In this document: in pieces, positions 36,601 to 42,106 of the stretch
Layout: every line of letters starts with the position of its first letter
Position numbering within the stretch: the first letter of the stretch is position 1
Assembly: GCF_902499175.1 (NCBI RefSeq)
Contig: NZ_CABVQC010000056.1
Span: 1-62,920 of the forward strand
Direction of reading: 5' to 3'
Source of the DNA: Burkholderia aenigmatica
Lineage (GTDB): Bacteria; Pseudomonadota; Gammaproteobacteria; Burkholderiales; Burkholderiaceae
Length of the DNA: 62,920 nt
Notes under the pieces: model-generated
The model's database searches: none
What the model was told of the DNA's origin: nothing
Seen by the model: only the letters and a program-made list of their open reading frames with translations
Program-made: the position numbers and the translations under genes

Positions 36601-37375
36601 GCAGGTCGAGCGACGACGCCACCAGCGAATGCACGTTCACCTGCGACCCGGCACCGAACAGCACCCCATTCCGGTTGATCACATATACCGCCCCTTGCGC
36701 GGTAATGTTTCCCAGAACCTGACTCGGCCTGCCGCTCGGATCGTTGACCCGGTTCAGCACGGCCCAGTTGTTCGCGCCGTTCGTCTGCGTGCCCCCCGAC
36801 TGATCGAAGTTCAGCGTCGTCTGCCGGCCGACGTTCATCGTCTCCCACGTCAGCACCGCGTTCTGCCCGGTTTGCTTCACGTCGACGTTCACGTGACCGC
36901 TCGCGTCGACGTTCTGCGTCGGCGCGTTCGCGTTGAACCACAGCACCGGATTGTTCGTATCGCCCGACGCGCCCGCTGCCACCTGCAGCCCGCCCGGCGC
37001 CAGCCCGTTCGGCACGGTCGACGGCAGCTTCGCCGCGGCTGCCGCCGCATTCTGCTGCGCGGCGATCTGCGCGGCGATCGCGTGCGCGGCATAGCCGAGA
37101 TTGCGGATCGACGGCTGGCTTGCCTGCAGCGCCTGCTGCGGCGACACGCCGAGATTCGGTATGCCCGGCACGCCGCCGACACTGCCCACGCCGCCGCCCG
37201 CCGGGCTCGCGGCCACGTGACCGAGGTTCATGATGCCCGCAGCGTCCGCATGGGCGGACACGCCCGCCGCGAGCATCAGCACGACCGCCCGGTAAAGCGG
37301 GCTCAGCTCCGATTTCAGGACCGACCGCGAAGCCGTTGCGCGAAGTTGCCGTTCCGTACGTGCACGTGCTGCCAT
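24647..37375 (-). CDS. Giant filamentous-haemagglutinin-type TpsA exoprotein (PdtA-like)
   Basis: 4242 residues from the ATG at 37375 (GGGGTGG upstream). A long signal region (residues 1-46, hydrophobic VVLMLAAGVSAHADA) leads to a TPS secretion domain (about 140-270) with VLTWETMNVGRQTTLNF, NWAVLNRV and the hallmark INRNGVLFGAGSQVNVHSLV. The body is repetitive Gly/Ala/Thr/Ser-rich beta-helix. The C-terminal 350 residues carry the DUF3739-type signature (GILTLEKGDVNIFTDRS, DMTIWSSNGDINAGKG, LIAPRGTVDAGDAGI). A Cys pair (QCDANHYC) lies about 190 residues from the end and may form a loop. It should be exported by the TpsB at 6.3-7.9 kb. Neighbouring glycosyltransferases probably modify it. Likely an adhesin or biofilm protein of phosphate-starved cells. 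Confidence 0.93.
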   Translation of the reverse strand: MAARARTERQLRATASRSVLKSELSPLYRAVVLMLAAGVSAHADAAGIMNLGHVAASPAGGGVGSVGGVPGIPNLGVSPQQALQASQPSIRNLGYAAHAIAAQIAAQQNAAAAAAKLPSTVPNGLAPGGLQVAAGASGDTNNPVLWFNANAPTQNVDASGHVNVDVKQTGQNAVLTWETMNVGRQTTLNFDQSGGTQTNGANNWAVLNRVNDPSGRPSQVLGNITAQGAVYVINRNGVLFGAGSQVNVHSLVASSLDLLNMNNYNQTLQNRVPVVTDNSLAQDAAGIVASNKQFLSLPAGTTGGLAYPESGGSTGVNGSSRFPNEVLGLGNQINLTSASQYQPWGDVTIEQGASITTHANGKVSDGGFVMIAAPNVTNAGHIKATDGQVVLAAGVGVSLRPNSGATTNPQVLLPELSGRITLLGPNGQMTDITPAGTLTNTGIVEAARGNVNLLGSRVAQNGVVGVTTSVNSPGTITISTVDEYSSNNPTGSAYFGQKLPTSVLDGANDTHRAGLLSFGPDSVTTVMPDGNGQTTPSTPGATFTPGSIGMTAGSVWFQGGSLIEAPGSNVSVTALTPSASGAQPPAGQTAVPGRIYLDSGATIDVSGLANVEVPISQTLVTVDRIGQNELADSPLLRNGFLFGYKNLVFDSTLTGTRSDGVQWVGSPILNLSGYVNLIPRTVDQLLTNGGSITLSGNEVMTANGSSMNLNGGYVHYDGGIVNTTRLVDANGALVPIGQASPYDTYVGIAGQFVESHPRWGVTKTWYNPLLTMGGYQGDYIVGGNAGTLDIYALQSTVLDGDISAQAFGGAKQMQGNSLPSGGTFNLGADPKLDGGALVHLTSNSSDVASGTAGLVVLQDNAPLLANIAPGFSIDTPLDKTALQALPANDPRNVLTTTVVPVATLNNGGFANLNVTEDRSGGKGFVVPQGTQLALQPGGSISLNSMPIGADVNVAGKLIVPSGTISIASGGNIVVGPQAVISAAGQWVNNDVQAAPGTTPGNSQFINGGSIALSTTEQTVGNSSDGFRDATGSILLRPGSVLDVSSGGELLANGQLLMQNGIPVGRGGNVSLSAYSEPVTRQFGHTGDGGQVMPTTQPVNGTIALGGTILSDGFSGGGTLALQALGFQIGGDPKAAAPWDVYLPERFFAQQGFGKYVLNAYYDATVAPGAAVTLTQRNLIPDVPALLQTATGANLSTSGLTTSGRLDDYHRQPTSLVLTGGNDASWITPANTAPSYPGVTGAVTLSSGASIHADAGANIGFGSPMQVTVLGSIVAPGGSITLSADSGNTFAQTGQYGIFVPSDSRSVWLGSAATLDVSGTALVNPLAAPVRIGAAVVVPNTGKVLPGGSITLSSDAGYVVAQPGSNIDVSGTSANFDQLQPNGTYASQPVWSDAGSITLSAGYGLFADATLAAHAGAAQARGGALTILPQQGRAGTGETTLVIRQSGELTPVGLIAGQSFKTAIDSTTGLPIGQPTGVIQFAVDRLDGSGIANLVLGSATSSASLIAFAGNVNLSLPESVTLNAGRIAAIGTDQLATLLSAPSTTLSALLAQPPRHLPGTTVEIDAPYVALNGPTLTSRSPAPVPVKTISDATLNVNASFIDLTNQFQLNNFGQANFTSSGDIRLGSTNAPQTSSTTPTAAGMLYTSGNLTFKAADLYPATGSTFIVDAVGPNDRATGKPVPTTITFAPNGASGTPLSAGGTLLVDATNIVQGGTVRAPSGSLVFGVGDPASTATQAQFNGLPLVATESVRLANGSVTSVSSDRAVIPYGTTVDGVEWQFNPMADNTKVADLTAPPAKYVGVNAGNVALDKGATIDLSGGGDLQAAEWVPGTGGTRDVLSQYNVSYASGKGATAVPVNAGAGNVYAILPGAQSPVAAYDPVFAQAVQPATSVYGTPTKTTATLGVGQAGLSDRIGKAVYLSGVPGLAAGYYTLLPGKYATLPGAYRVTVASTAGSVVPGASTVLPDGTVTTAGYFADALTGGRNATPTLFNVQSGPVWQQYSQYTLTGANSFFATQSAKQGSVTPPLPVDGGQLVLAATKALTLGATLNTAAGTGGAPAEVDIASRDIQITGSGSAALAGYLQIGASDLDSLNAGSLLIGGTRQATAQGVAITPIANSVVLSNDGSTTLKGPEILLVTKADGSGTDPNAPNGLRVDAGASIAAQGDYPAAKDQPLSIAGDGALLRVSNGAMAPLTRTGGTGTGLLTVGAGATLAGGQALTLDSSGDLKVDPSAVLSAKAITADGSAITFTNASGGAAASLPGFVIDPAGLAQFANAQQVALRSYGAIGFVGDVNATFGNSVDLSAGAFTSDGGHVTLNAQQIAFTNETGAPNGVAAPGNGTLTVNAKEIDLGTGTKTLSGFGAVTMTATGGIVGQGTGTFDFGALPVTFGAPVYLADTGSASTVKTTGALTLNGASGTALTKTPVGGAWHFIGGAIADNGAAIAAPAGNVSLEATSGNLTIGSGSTVSSAGVSKQFFDVTRYAPAGSITLTADAGTVDVQAGSTIDFSGANGGGAAGSLALSAPQQVVNLNGTIKGGAANGYAGGSFSLNTGGAADLDTLSKTLASSGVNQSIAIRTNTGNLTLSQGNTLVARTVQLTADGGAGNAADTVNGNVNVFGTIDASGNAGGEIDLYGRNGVDIEGTLLARGSDPKQRGGKVDIGTSATFDPTVANPYNATYGYENIARANAGTITLGANALIDVSGGTAGGLSGGTVNFRAPLLADGGVNVNPPAAFNDGKGIVGSRATTLEAYAVWSTTDATTHAQHFDGIIDPAGWYDGNGHLVAGTFTAQGTSGITFSFTPNASGDGGGTLTNNSTSAQVVLTGSAGDQAQLRNGVASIGFGGMNGTYFAPGAANADHQTFYGYQVGGSTATTPGTLMGFVQHGLDALVDPFAGKNVANVHVVPGIELDNPSRAINGGDIQVLTNWNLGAGTSPTDLAFRFNGEAPVVTLRAENNVKLKASLTDGFFQIANPLGGGGTIPVPALSTLSATQSIYDMPSGSGGYHYGYTLRYFGTNGFGFNRNLAFGPGQPTGGTPDEIAEYYALYSAYANYLTETATTINSMFGWDPTNDNINIISTFRSTGKSVAGLTAPIAPTASEQAINPGSYLIYLNQYKTYLLAAANYRNQHQLDPYPFVDVVTPPTVQPVAVIATSTINLPAVADNTPSPVATAANPIPLQSASLAGGASSSFRVVAGADLGSTNPLAVQAASASTKSPGNGSVTFDGHTAYVDANGLALLAPTALRTGTGSIDVSAANDIALFDASSTPANDPSVMVVPGVIYTAGAPAAGAPAQGSDVAIVHPLWTGKQDILVTPAVNPDSAGDITIHAQGNIVGAERLTDATGEVTGQQGSDISQFWWQWMQIGNPTGAVGATRPVMQTVQTSINFGAFDQGVMSSGGNISVSAGGNIADLSVSLPTTWYLTAANTDNPTVNTVGGGNLAVHAGGDILSGGYFVAKGVGTITADGKIGSDITLPSLLVGQLPGALDTLLATQDGTLDVSARQGASIGRVFNPSYVQSTTLLNAYRQYADAQGYSTNSAVNITSTTGDVAIGTLKRIDTIGGGASSATFGLNDMSFVLPARLNLTAFTGGITIAASGELAPSPSGNLSLIADQSINFSSLNGLATSGGGDGTPVFGVLDVDPASMPSPTNPHANVPLLTDTTLAAHASSALHEGDTVPARIYSLNGDIVDGILQATGFYDQLVPISIDKPTFIQAGQDIVNLAFQGQNLRKSDVTRIVAGRDIYDTPFAGTVNAVVPALVLGGPGTFDIEAGRNIGPLTNQIEVNLQGVVTGIDAIGNANNPYLPHESASVNVLFGVGPGVDTATFVSTYIDPASSVAWGAGTTPALIAFLQQYEAGQVVDTGLVNDQPASAPLTAAQAWSKFKVLPQYVQQLFAEQVLFNVLARVGEDYNNPASPYFQKYARGYQALNTLFPASLGYTANSLGGGSNGANKRVDTGDLDMRGTTIQTQQGGNVSILGPGGQALVGSTSAPPQIVNDNGTVIAGPGSMGILTLEKGDVNIFTDRSVLLAQSRIFTEQGGDMTIWSSNGDINAGKGAKSSADTPAPQYQCDANHYCTVDARGQVTGAGIATLQTVPGVPPGTVNLIAPRGTVDAGDAGIRAGNVNVAALRVVNADNIQVTGKATGIPLVQAVNTGALTAASAAASAATQVAQDIAKNNASGASARRWTISVQVEGFGDAGGDGAKKHRQQVGYDASNAVSVLGFGQVGPTQRATLTEDERGRLGKI

Positions 37376-37482
37376 TCTTGCCACCCCGATGCTAGGAATT
37401 TGCGCGCGGCGCCGGTTCGGCACCGCTCATGTCGTTGGGCCTGAAACAGGCCGCTGGAATCCGAAGACCATACGAAGCGCGA

Positions 37483-37514
37483 ATGGCAGCGACATGGCGA
37501 CTGTTACGGACCAT
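37483..37514 (-). promoter_or_regulatory. Composite promoter module B (tpsA)
   Basis: On the minus strand ATGGTCCGTAAC, AG, half-site TCGCCAT, GTCG, half-site CTGCCAT. The half-sites are 11 bp apart, the PHO-box period. A -10-like TATGGT follows 10 nt downstream. It ends 108 nt before the tpsA ATG. Confidence 0.6.
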
Positions 37515-37529
37515 CCCGGTCGCGGTGAA

Positions 37530-37561
37530 AAGGTCCGTAGCTTTTGTCATGGAAGGCCGTC
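37530..37561 (+). promoter_or_regulatory. Composite module D, inverted relative to module B
   Basis: AAGGTCCGTAGC, TT, half-site TTGTCAT (6/7), GGAA and a poor second half. It points away from tpsA, forming with module B a dyad with arms TACGGACC and GGTCCGTA 19 nt apart (37505-37539). No plus-strand gene follows, so it is more likely a second binding site for the tpsA promoter than a promoter of its own. Confidence 0.4.
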
Positions 37562-39827
37562 ACGCCGCCCCGAAGGAGGCGCGATGCGCTGTGACGAGCG
37601 CGTCGACCACGCGGCCAATGACGGCCGGCCAGTCTCCCGGCCGCGTTTGCCGGAACAGCGTCGCGGCCGGATACCACGGGCAGTCGTCGCGTTCGAGCAG
37701 CCAGCGCCAGTCAGGCACACGCGGCAGCAGCACCCAGACGGGCCGCCCGAGCGCGCCGGCCAGATGCGCGACCGACGTGTCGACGCTGATCACGAGATCC
37801 AGCGTGTCGACCAGCGCCGCCGTTTCGGAGAAGTCGTGCAGCGCGTCCGCGAACGACAGCACGCCGCTCGCGGCGAGCGCGTCGGCATCGCGCGCACGCA
37901 CCTGCGGCTGCAGGCTCACGAACGTCGCGTCGAGCGCCTCGCTCGCGACGAGCGGCGCGAGCACGGCGAACGGTATCGAGCGGTTTTCGTCGTTCGAGTG
38001 GCGCGGGTTGCCGGACCACGCGAGCCCGACTCGCAACCGGCCCGTCGGCGCGATCGCGTCGATGCGCTGCGCCCACGCGGCACGCCGCGACGCATCGGCG
38101 CGCAGGTACGGCACGTCGGCCGGCACCGTATCGAGCGTCGTGCGGAACGCGTACGGCAGGCTCATCAGCGGACACTGCAGGTCGAACGTCGGCAGCGGCT
38201 GCCCTTCGGTAACGACCCGGCTCACGCCGCGCAGCGTGCCGAGCAGTTCGCCGAGCGCGGCCGGCGCCTCGACGATCACGGTCGCGCCCGCGTCGTGCGC
38301 CAGGTTCGCGTAGCGGCAGAACTGCAGCGTGTCGCCGTAGCCCTGTTCCGCATGCAACAGCAGCGTGCGGCCCGCGAGCGGCTCGTCGCCGGTCCACCGC
38401 GGCCGGTCCGCATGACGCCGGTGCAGCATCACGTCGGCCGCCTCCCAGCGCGCCTCGTGCTGCCGCCAGCCCGCGTCGAAATCGCCCGTCAGCAGCCGGC
38501 AGAAAGCCTCCGAGCGACGAGCGGCGCCATGATTCGGATCGCGCCGGCATGCTTCGGCGTAATCGGTCAGCGCCGCGTCGTCGTCGCCGAGGTGCTGGCG
38601 TGCAAGCGCACGCGTGAACAGGGCCTGCGCCGTGTCCGCCGGCGCGGCCGCCGCCGCCGCATGGCTCGCGAGCGCCTCGTCGTAGCGGCCGAGCTGCTGC
38701 AGCGCGAGCGCGCGGTTGTAATGCAGTTCCGCATGCGGGCCCGTCAGCGCCAGCGCCGCGTCGTAATCGGCGAGCGCGTCGTCGAACCGGCCGAACGCAC
38801 GCAGCGCGGCCGCGCTGTTGCGGCGTGCGTCGATATCGTCGGGTTTGCGCGCCAGCGCTTCCACATAGGCCTGCGCCGCTTCCGCATGACGTTCGAGCCC
38901 GAGCAGCGCATTGCCGCGCCCGACCCACGCCGCGACGTTGCCGCGATTCAGCGCGAGCAGCCGGTCGCAGCGATTCAGTAATTCGTCGCGGGCGTGCAGC
39001 AGATCCAGCGCGACGCAACTCGCGTACAGCAACTGCTCGTCGTTCGGCAGCCGCGCAAGCCCTTCGTCGAGGCACGCGAGCGCGTCGGCCGGGCGGCCGA
39101 GTTCGGTCATCACGACCCCGCACGCGTAGACGAGCTCGGGGGTCTTGCCGCGCACGACCATCGCGAGCTGATAGCAGTGCAGCGCCTGCTCGCGATGGCC
39201 GAGTGCGCGCAACGCATGCCCGCGCTCGATGTTCGCAGCCGCATCGCTCGGGTCGATCCGCAACGCGCGCTCAATGCTGATCAGCGCATCGGCAGGCCGT
39301 TCAAGCCAGCGCAACGTCTCGCCGCGCTTGCGCCACGCCGCCGCGTGGCCCGGCTCCCGCACGAGTGCGCGATCGTAGGCCGTCAGCGCCGCGTCGTATT
39401 GCCCGAGCGCGAGCAGCGCATCGCCGCGCGCCGCATTCGACGGCACATGTTCCGGATCGGCTGCGAGTGCGCGATCGGCGAGCGCGAGCGCGTCGCGATG
39501 GCGGCCGACGCCGGTCAGCGCCGCCGCATGATTCGCCAGATTCCACGGCTGGTTCAGCCCGAACCCCATCGACCGCGCGATCAGCGGCTCCGCCCTTGCA
39601 GGATCGCCGAGCTGCAGATACACGAGCCCCAGCAAGTGCAGCGCCTCGACATGGTCGGGCGCCATCGTCAGCACACCTTCGTAGAGCCGTCCGGCCCCCG
39701 CGAAGTCGCGCCGTTCGAGCCGTGCGCGCGCATTGCGCAGCGCATCGTCGAGCACTGCCCGCAATGGCGCCGCGGTTGCGCCGAGTCCGGCGCCGGTCCA
39801 CGGTGCGGCCTCGCGGCGCGCACTCAT
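37560..39827 (-). CDS. TPR-repeat glycosyltransferase (GT9-like), third of three
   Basis: 755 residues. The start at 39827 overlaps the stop of the preceding gene (ATGA), indicating translational coupling. About 13 TPR units fill residues 30-480 (for example ALHLLGLVYLQLGDPARAEP). The C-terminal domain has ADP-heptosyltransferase-like (GT9) features: LLHAEQGYGDTLQFCRYANL, LRVGLAWSGNPRHSNDENRS and ISVDTSVAHLAGALGRPVWV. It is cytoplasmic, with no signal peptide. Such TPR-GT proteins glycosylate proteins or glycan chains. Adjacent to tpsA and sharing its promoter type, it probably modifies TpsA before export. Donor sugar unknown. Confidence 0.87.
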   Translation of the reverse strand: MSARREAAPWTGAGLGATAAPLRAVLDDALRNARARLERRDFAGAGRLYEGVLTMAPDHVEALHLLGLVYLQLGDPARAEPLIARSMGFGLNQPWNLANHAAALTGVGRHRDALALADRALAADPEHVPSNAARGDALLALGQYDAALTAYDRALVREPGHAAAWRKRGETLRWLERPADALISIERALRIDPSDAAANIERGHALRALGHREQALHCYQLAMVVRGKTPELVYACGVVMTELGRPADALACLDEGLARLPNDEQLLYASCVALDLLHARDELLNRCDRLLALNRGNVAAWVGRGNALLGLERHAEAAQAYVEALARKPDDIDARRNSAAALRAFGRFDDALADYDAALALTGPHAELHYNRALALQQLGRYDEALASHAAAAAAPADTAQALFTRALARQHLGDDDAALTDYAEACRRDPNHGAARRSEAFCRLLTGDFDAGWRQHEARWEAADVMLHRRHADRPRWTGDEPLAGRTLLLHAEQGYGDTLQFCRYANLAHDAGATVIVEAPAALGELLGTLRGVSRVVTEGQPLPTFDLQCPLMSLPYAFRTTLDTVPADVPYLRADASRRAAWAQRIDAIAPTGRLRVGLAWSGNPRHSNDENRSIPFAVLAPLVASEALDATFVSLQPQVRARDADALAASGVLSFADALHDFSETAALVDTLDLVISVDTSVAHLAGALGRPVWVLLPRVPDWRWLLERDDCPWYPAATLFRQTRPGDWPAVIGRVVDALVTAHRASFGAA

Positions 39828-42064
39828 CGCGGGCCGCCGACGAGCGTCGGCAACCCGGCCGCGATCCGCTCGACGACGGGTGCCCACTGCCCGCCCTCGG
39901 GCTGGCGGAACAATCGCGCGGACGGATACCACGGGCTGTCGTCCCGCTCGAGCAGCCAGCGGAAATCGGGCGTATGCGGAATCATCAGTGCAAGCGGCCG
40001 GCCGAGCGCGCCGGCGAGGTGCGCCACGGACGTATCGACGCTGACGATGCCGTCCATCAGCGCAGTCAGCGCCGCCGTATCGGCAAAGTCCGCGAGTTCG
40101 TCGCCGACAAAGCGGACCGCGCTCGCGTCGAGCACCGGGCGATCCTCGTCGCGCACCAGCTTCTGCAGGCTGATCCACTCGTAACGGTCGTCGAACAGCG
40201 GCAGCAGATCCGCGAGCGTCATCGAGCGATTGCGGTCGTTCAGGTGAAGCGGGTTGCCGGACCACACGAGACCGATCCGCGGCCGCGTCGCCGCGCCCAG
40301 CCGCTCGCGCCACTGCGCGACACGCACGGGGTCGGCGGCGAGATACGGTACGCCGGCCGGAATCGACGCCAGGTCCGTGCGGAACTCCAGCGGCAAACTC
40401 AGCAGCGGGCAATGCAGGTCGAACGGCGGCAGCGGCTCGCCGCGCGTGACGAGCGTGTCGACGCCGTCGAGCATCGCAAACAGCGTCTTCAGTTCGACCG
40501 GCGCTTCGAGCACGACGCGTGCGCCAAGCGCTTTCACGAGCGGGACATAGCGGCAGAACTGCAGCGTGTCGCCGAGCCCCTGTTCCGGGTAGAGCAGGAT
40601 CGTCTTGCCGTCGAGCGGCATCCCGTGCGTCCAGCGCGGCTGCGCGAACGTGCGCCGGCTCGCATCGAGCTGCGTATCGCGCCAGCGCCATTCATACTCG
40701 GCCCAGCCGGCTTCGAAATCACCGATCGACAGGCACAGGAACGCGCGCATGCAGTGCGCGAGCACGTAGTCGGGATCAAGATCGATCGCGTCCGCATACG
40801 CCTGGCGTGCGGCATCGTGATGCCGCAGCGCGCGCAGCGCATTGGCCTTGTGAAAGTGTGCGAACTTGTCGCGCGGCGTCGCGTCGATCACGCGCGCGAA
40901 ATCGTCGAGCGCGGCCTCGTAGCGGTGCGTCTCGAGCTGCACACGGCCGCGCGTGAACCAGCCGGGCACGTAGCCCGCATCGAGCGCGAGCGCGCGGTCG
41001 CACATGTCGCGCGCATCGTCGTGCCGTTCGATGCGCATCAGCGCGCTCGCGTAGTTGCACAGCACGCCGGTGCTGCGCGGTTCCGCGTCGAGTGCACGCG
41101 CATAGCTGTCGGCCGCGTCGCGATAGCGTTCCAGGTGGCTGGCCGCGTTGCCGCGGTTCGCCAATGCCCGCGCGTGGCGCGGATCGATCGCGAGCACACG
41201 GTCGCAGCGCACGAGCGCTTCGTCGTGCCGGCCCAGCAGCTCGAGCGCGATCGAGCTGTTGAAGATCGCATCGATGAAAGTCGGGCTCGCCGCGATCGCC
41301 GCATTGAAATCCGCGAGCGCGCGCTCGGGATCCTGCAGATCGAGATACGCGACACCGCGCAGGAACAGCACTTCGGCGCTGCCGGGCGTCTGCGCAAGCG
41401 CGTAGCCGTAGCTGTCGACCGCATCGCGGAAGCGACCGAGTTCGCGCAGCGCGAGGCCGCGTCCGCGCATCGCATCGAACAAACGCCCGGCCAGCGCGAT
41501 CGACCGATCGCAATCGGCAAGCGCTTCGTCGTGACGGCCGAGCGCGCGCAGCATGTCGCTACGCTTCACATAGCCGTCGGCAAAACCGGGCGTCAGCTCG
41601 AGCAGCCGATCGTAGACCGTACATGCGTCGTCGTACCGGGCAAGCTGCCCGAGCAGGCCCGCGCGCTGAAACAGCACGCGCTGATGAACCGGGTTGATCG
41701 CGAGTGCTTCGTCGAGACGCACGAGCGCGTCGTGCTCCCGCCCGAGCCCGGTCAGCACCGCCGCGTAATTCGCGAGCGCGAGCGGCACCGGCCGGTGCTC
41801 GATCGAGCGCCGCATCAGCGGCTCGGCATCGTCGAGCCGCCCTTGCTGGAAGCGCACCGCGCCGAGCAGGTGCAGCGCCTCCGGATGCTCGGGATCGAGC
41901 GTCAGCAATTCGGTATACGCGTGCTCCGCATGTTGCAGCGCGCCGTCGTGGTGCGCCTTGCGCGCGCGCAAGAGCAGCCGTTCAAGCTGCGCGGTGTCGG
42001 GCGGACGGCGATCCGGCGCGACCGGCGCGCTCGCGAGTGTCGTCCCTTCCCCGTTCGGTGTCAT
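39824..42064 (-). CDS. TPR-repeat glycosyltransferase (GT9-like), second of three
   Basis: 746 residues starting MTPNGEGTTLASAPVAP. TPR units cover about residues 25-480 (HPEALHLLGAVRFQQGRLDD and similar). The C-terminal transferase domain shows LLYPEQGLGDTLQFCRYVPL, RIGLVWSGNPLHLNDRNRSM and VSVDTSVAHLAGALGRPLAL, with the terminal DDSPWYPSARLFRQ block shared by all three paralogues. It starts 42 nt after the stop of the first gene and overlaps the next by 4 nt. The three copies differ throughout, so the duplication is old and the enzymes may act on different sugars or successive steps. Confidence 0.87.
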   Translation of the reverse strand: MTPNGEGTTLASAPVAPDRRPPDTAQLERLLLRARKAHHDGALQHAEHAYTELLTLDPEHPEALHLLGAVRFQQGRLDDAEPLMRRSIEHRPVPLALANYAAVLTGLGREHDALVRLDEALAINPVHQRVLFQRAGLLGQLARYDDACTVYDRLLELTPGFADGYVKRSDMLRALGRHDEALADCDRSIALAGRLFDAMRGRGLALRELGRFRDAVDSYGYALAQTPGSAEVLFLRGVAYLDLQDPERALADFNAAIAASPTFIDAIFNSSIALELLGRHDEALVRCDRVLAIDPRHARALANRGNAASHLERYRDAADSYARALDAEPRSTGVLCNYASALMRIERHDDARDMCDRALALDAGYVPGWFTRGRVQLETHRYEAALDDFARVIDATPRDKFAHFHKANALRALRHHDAARQAYADAIDLDPDYVLAHCMRAFLCLSIGDFEAGWAEYEWRWRDTQLDASRRTFAQPRWTHGMPLDGKTILLYPEQGLGDTLQFCRYVPLVKALGARVVLEAPVELKTLFAMLDGVDTLVTRGEPLPPFDLHCPLLSLPLEFRTDLASIPAGVPYLAADPVRVAQWRERLGAATRPRIGLVWSGNPLHLNDRNRSMTLADLLPLFDDRYEWISLQKLVRDEDRPVLDASAVRFVGDELADFADTAALTALMDGIVSVDTSVAHLAGALGRPLALMIPHTPDFRWLLERDDSPWYPSARLFRQPEGGQWAPVVERIAAGLPTLVGGPR

Positions 42065-42106
42065 CGTGTGGCCCCCACTTGTCGCTGTTCGTATCGCGTG
42101 TCGTGT

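Noticed and set aside
37505..37539. TACGGACC/GGTCCGTA inverted repeat considered as a transcription terminator
   Set aside because: No T tract on either strand, the loop is 19 nt, and each arm recurs singly at other promoters in the locus.
37560..40691. 1043-aa version of the last glycosyltransferase
   Set aside because: The first 288 residues are a shadow of the preceding gene; the real start is the coupled ATG at 39827.
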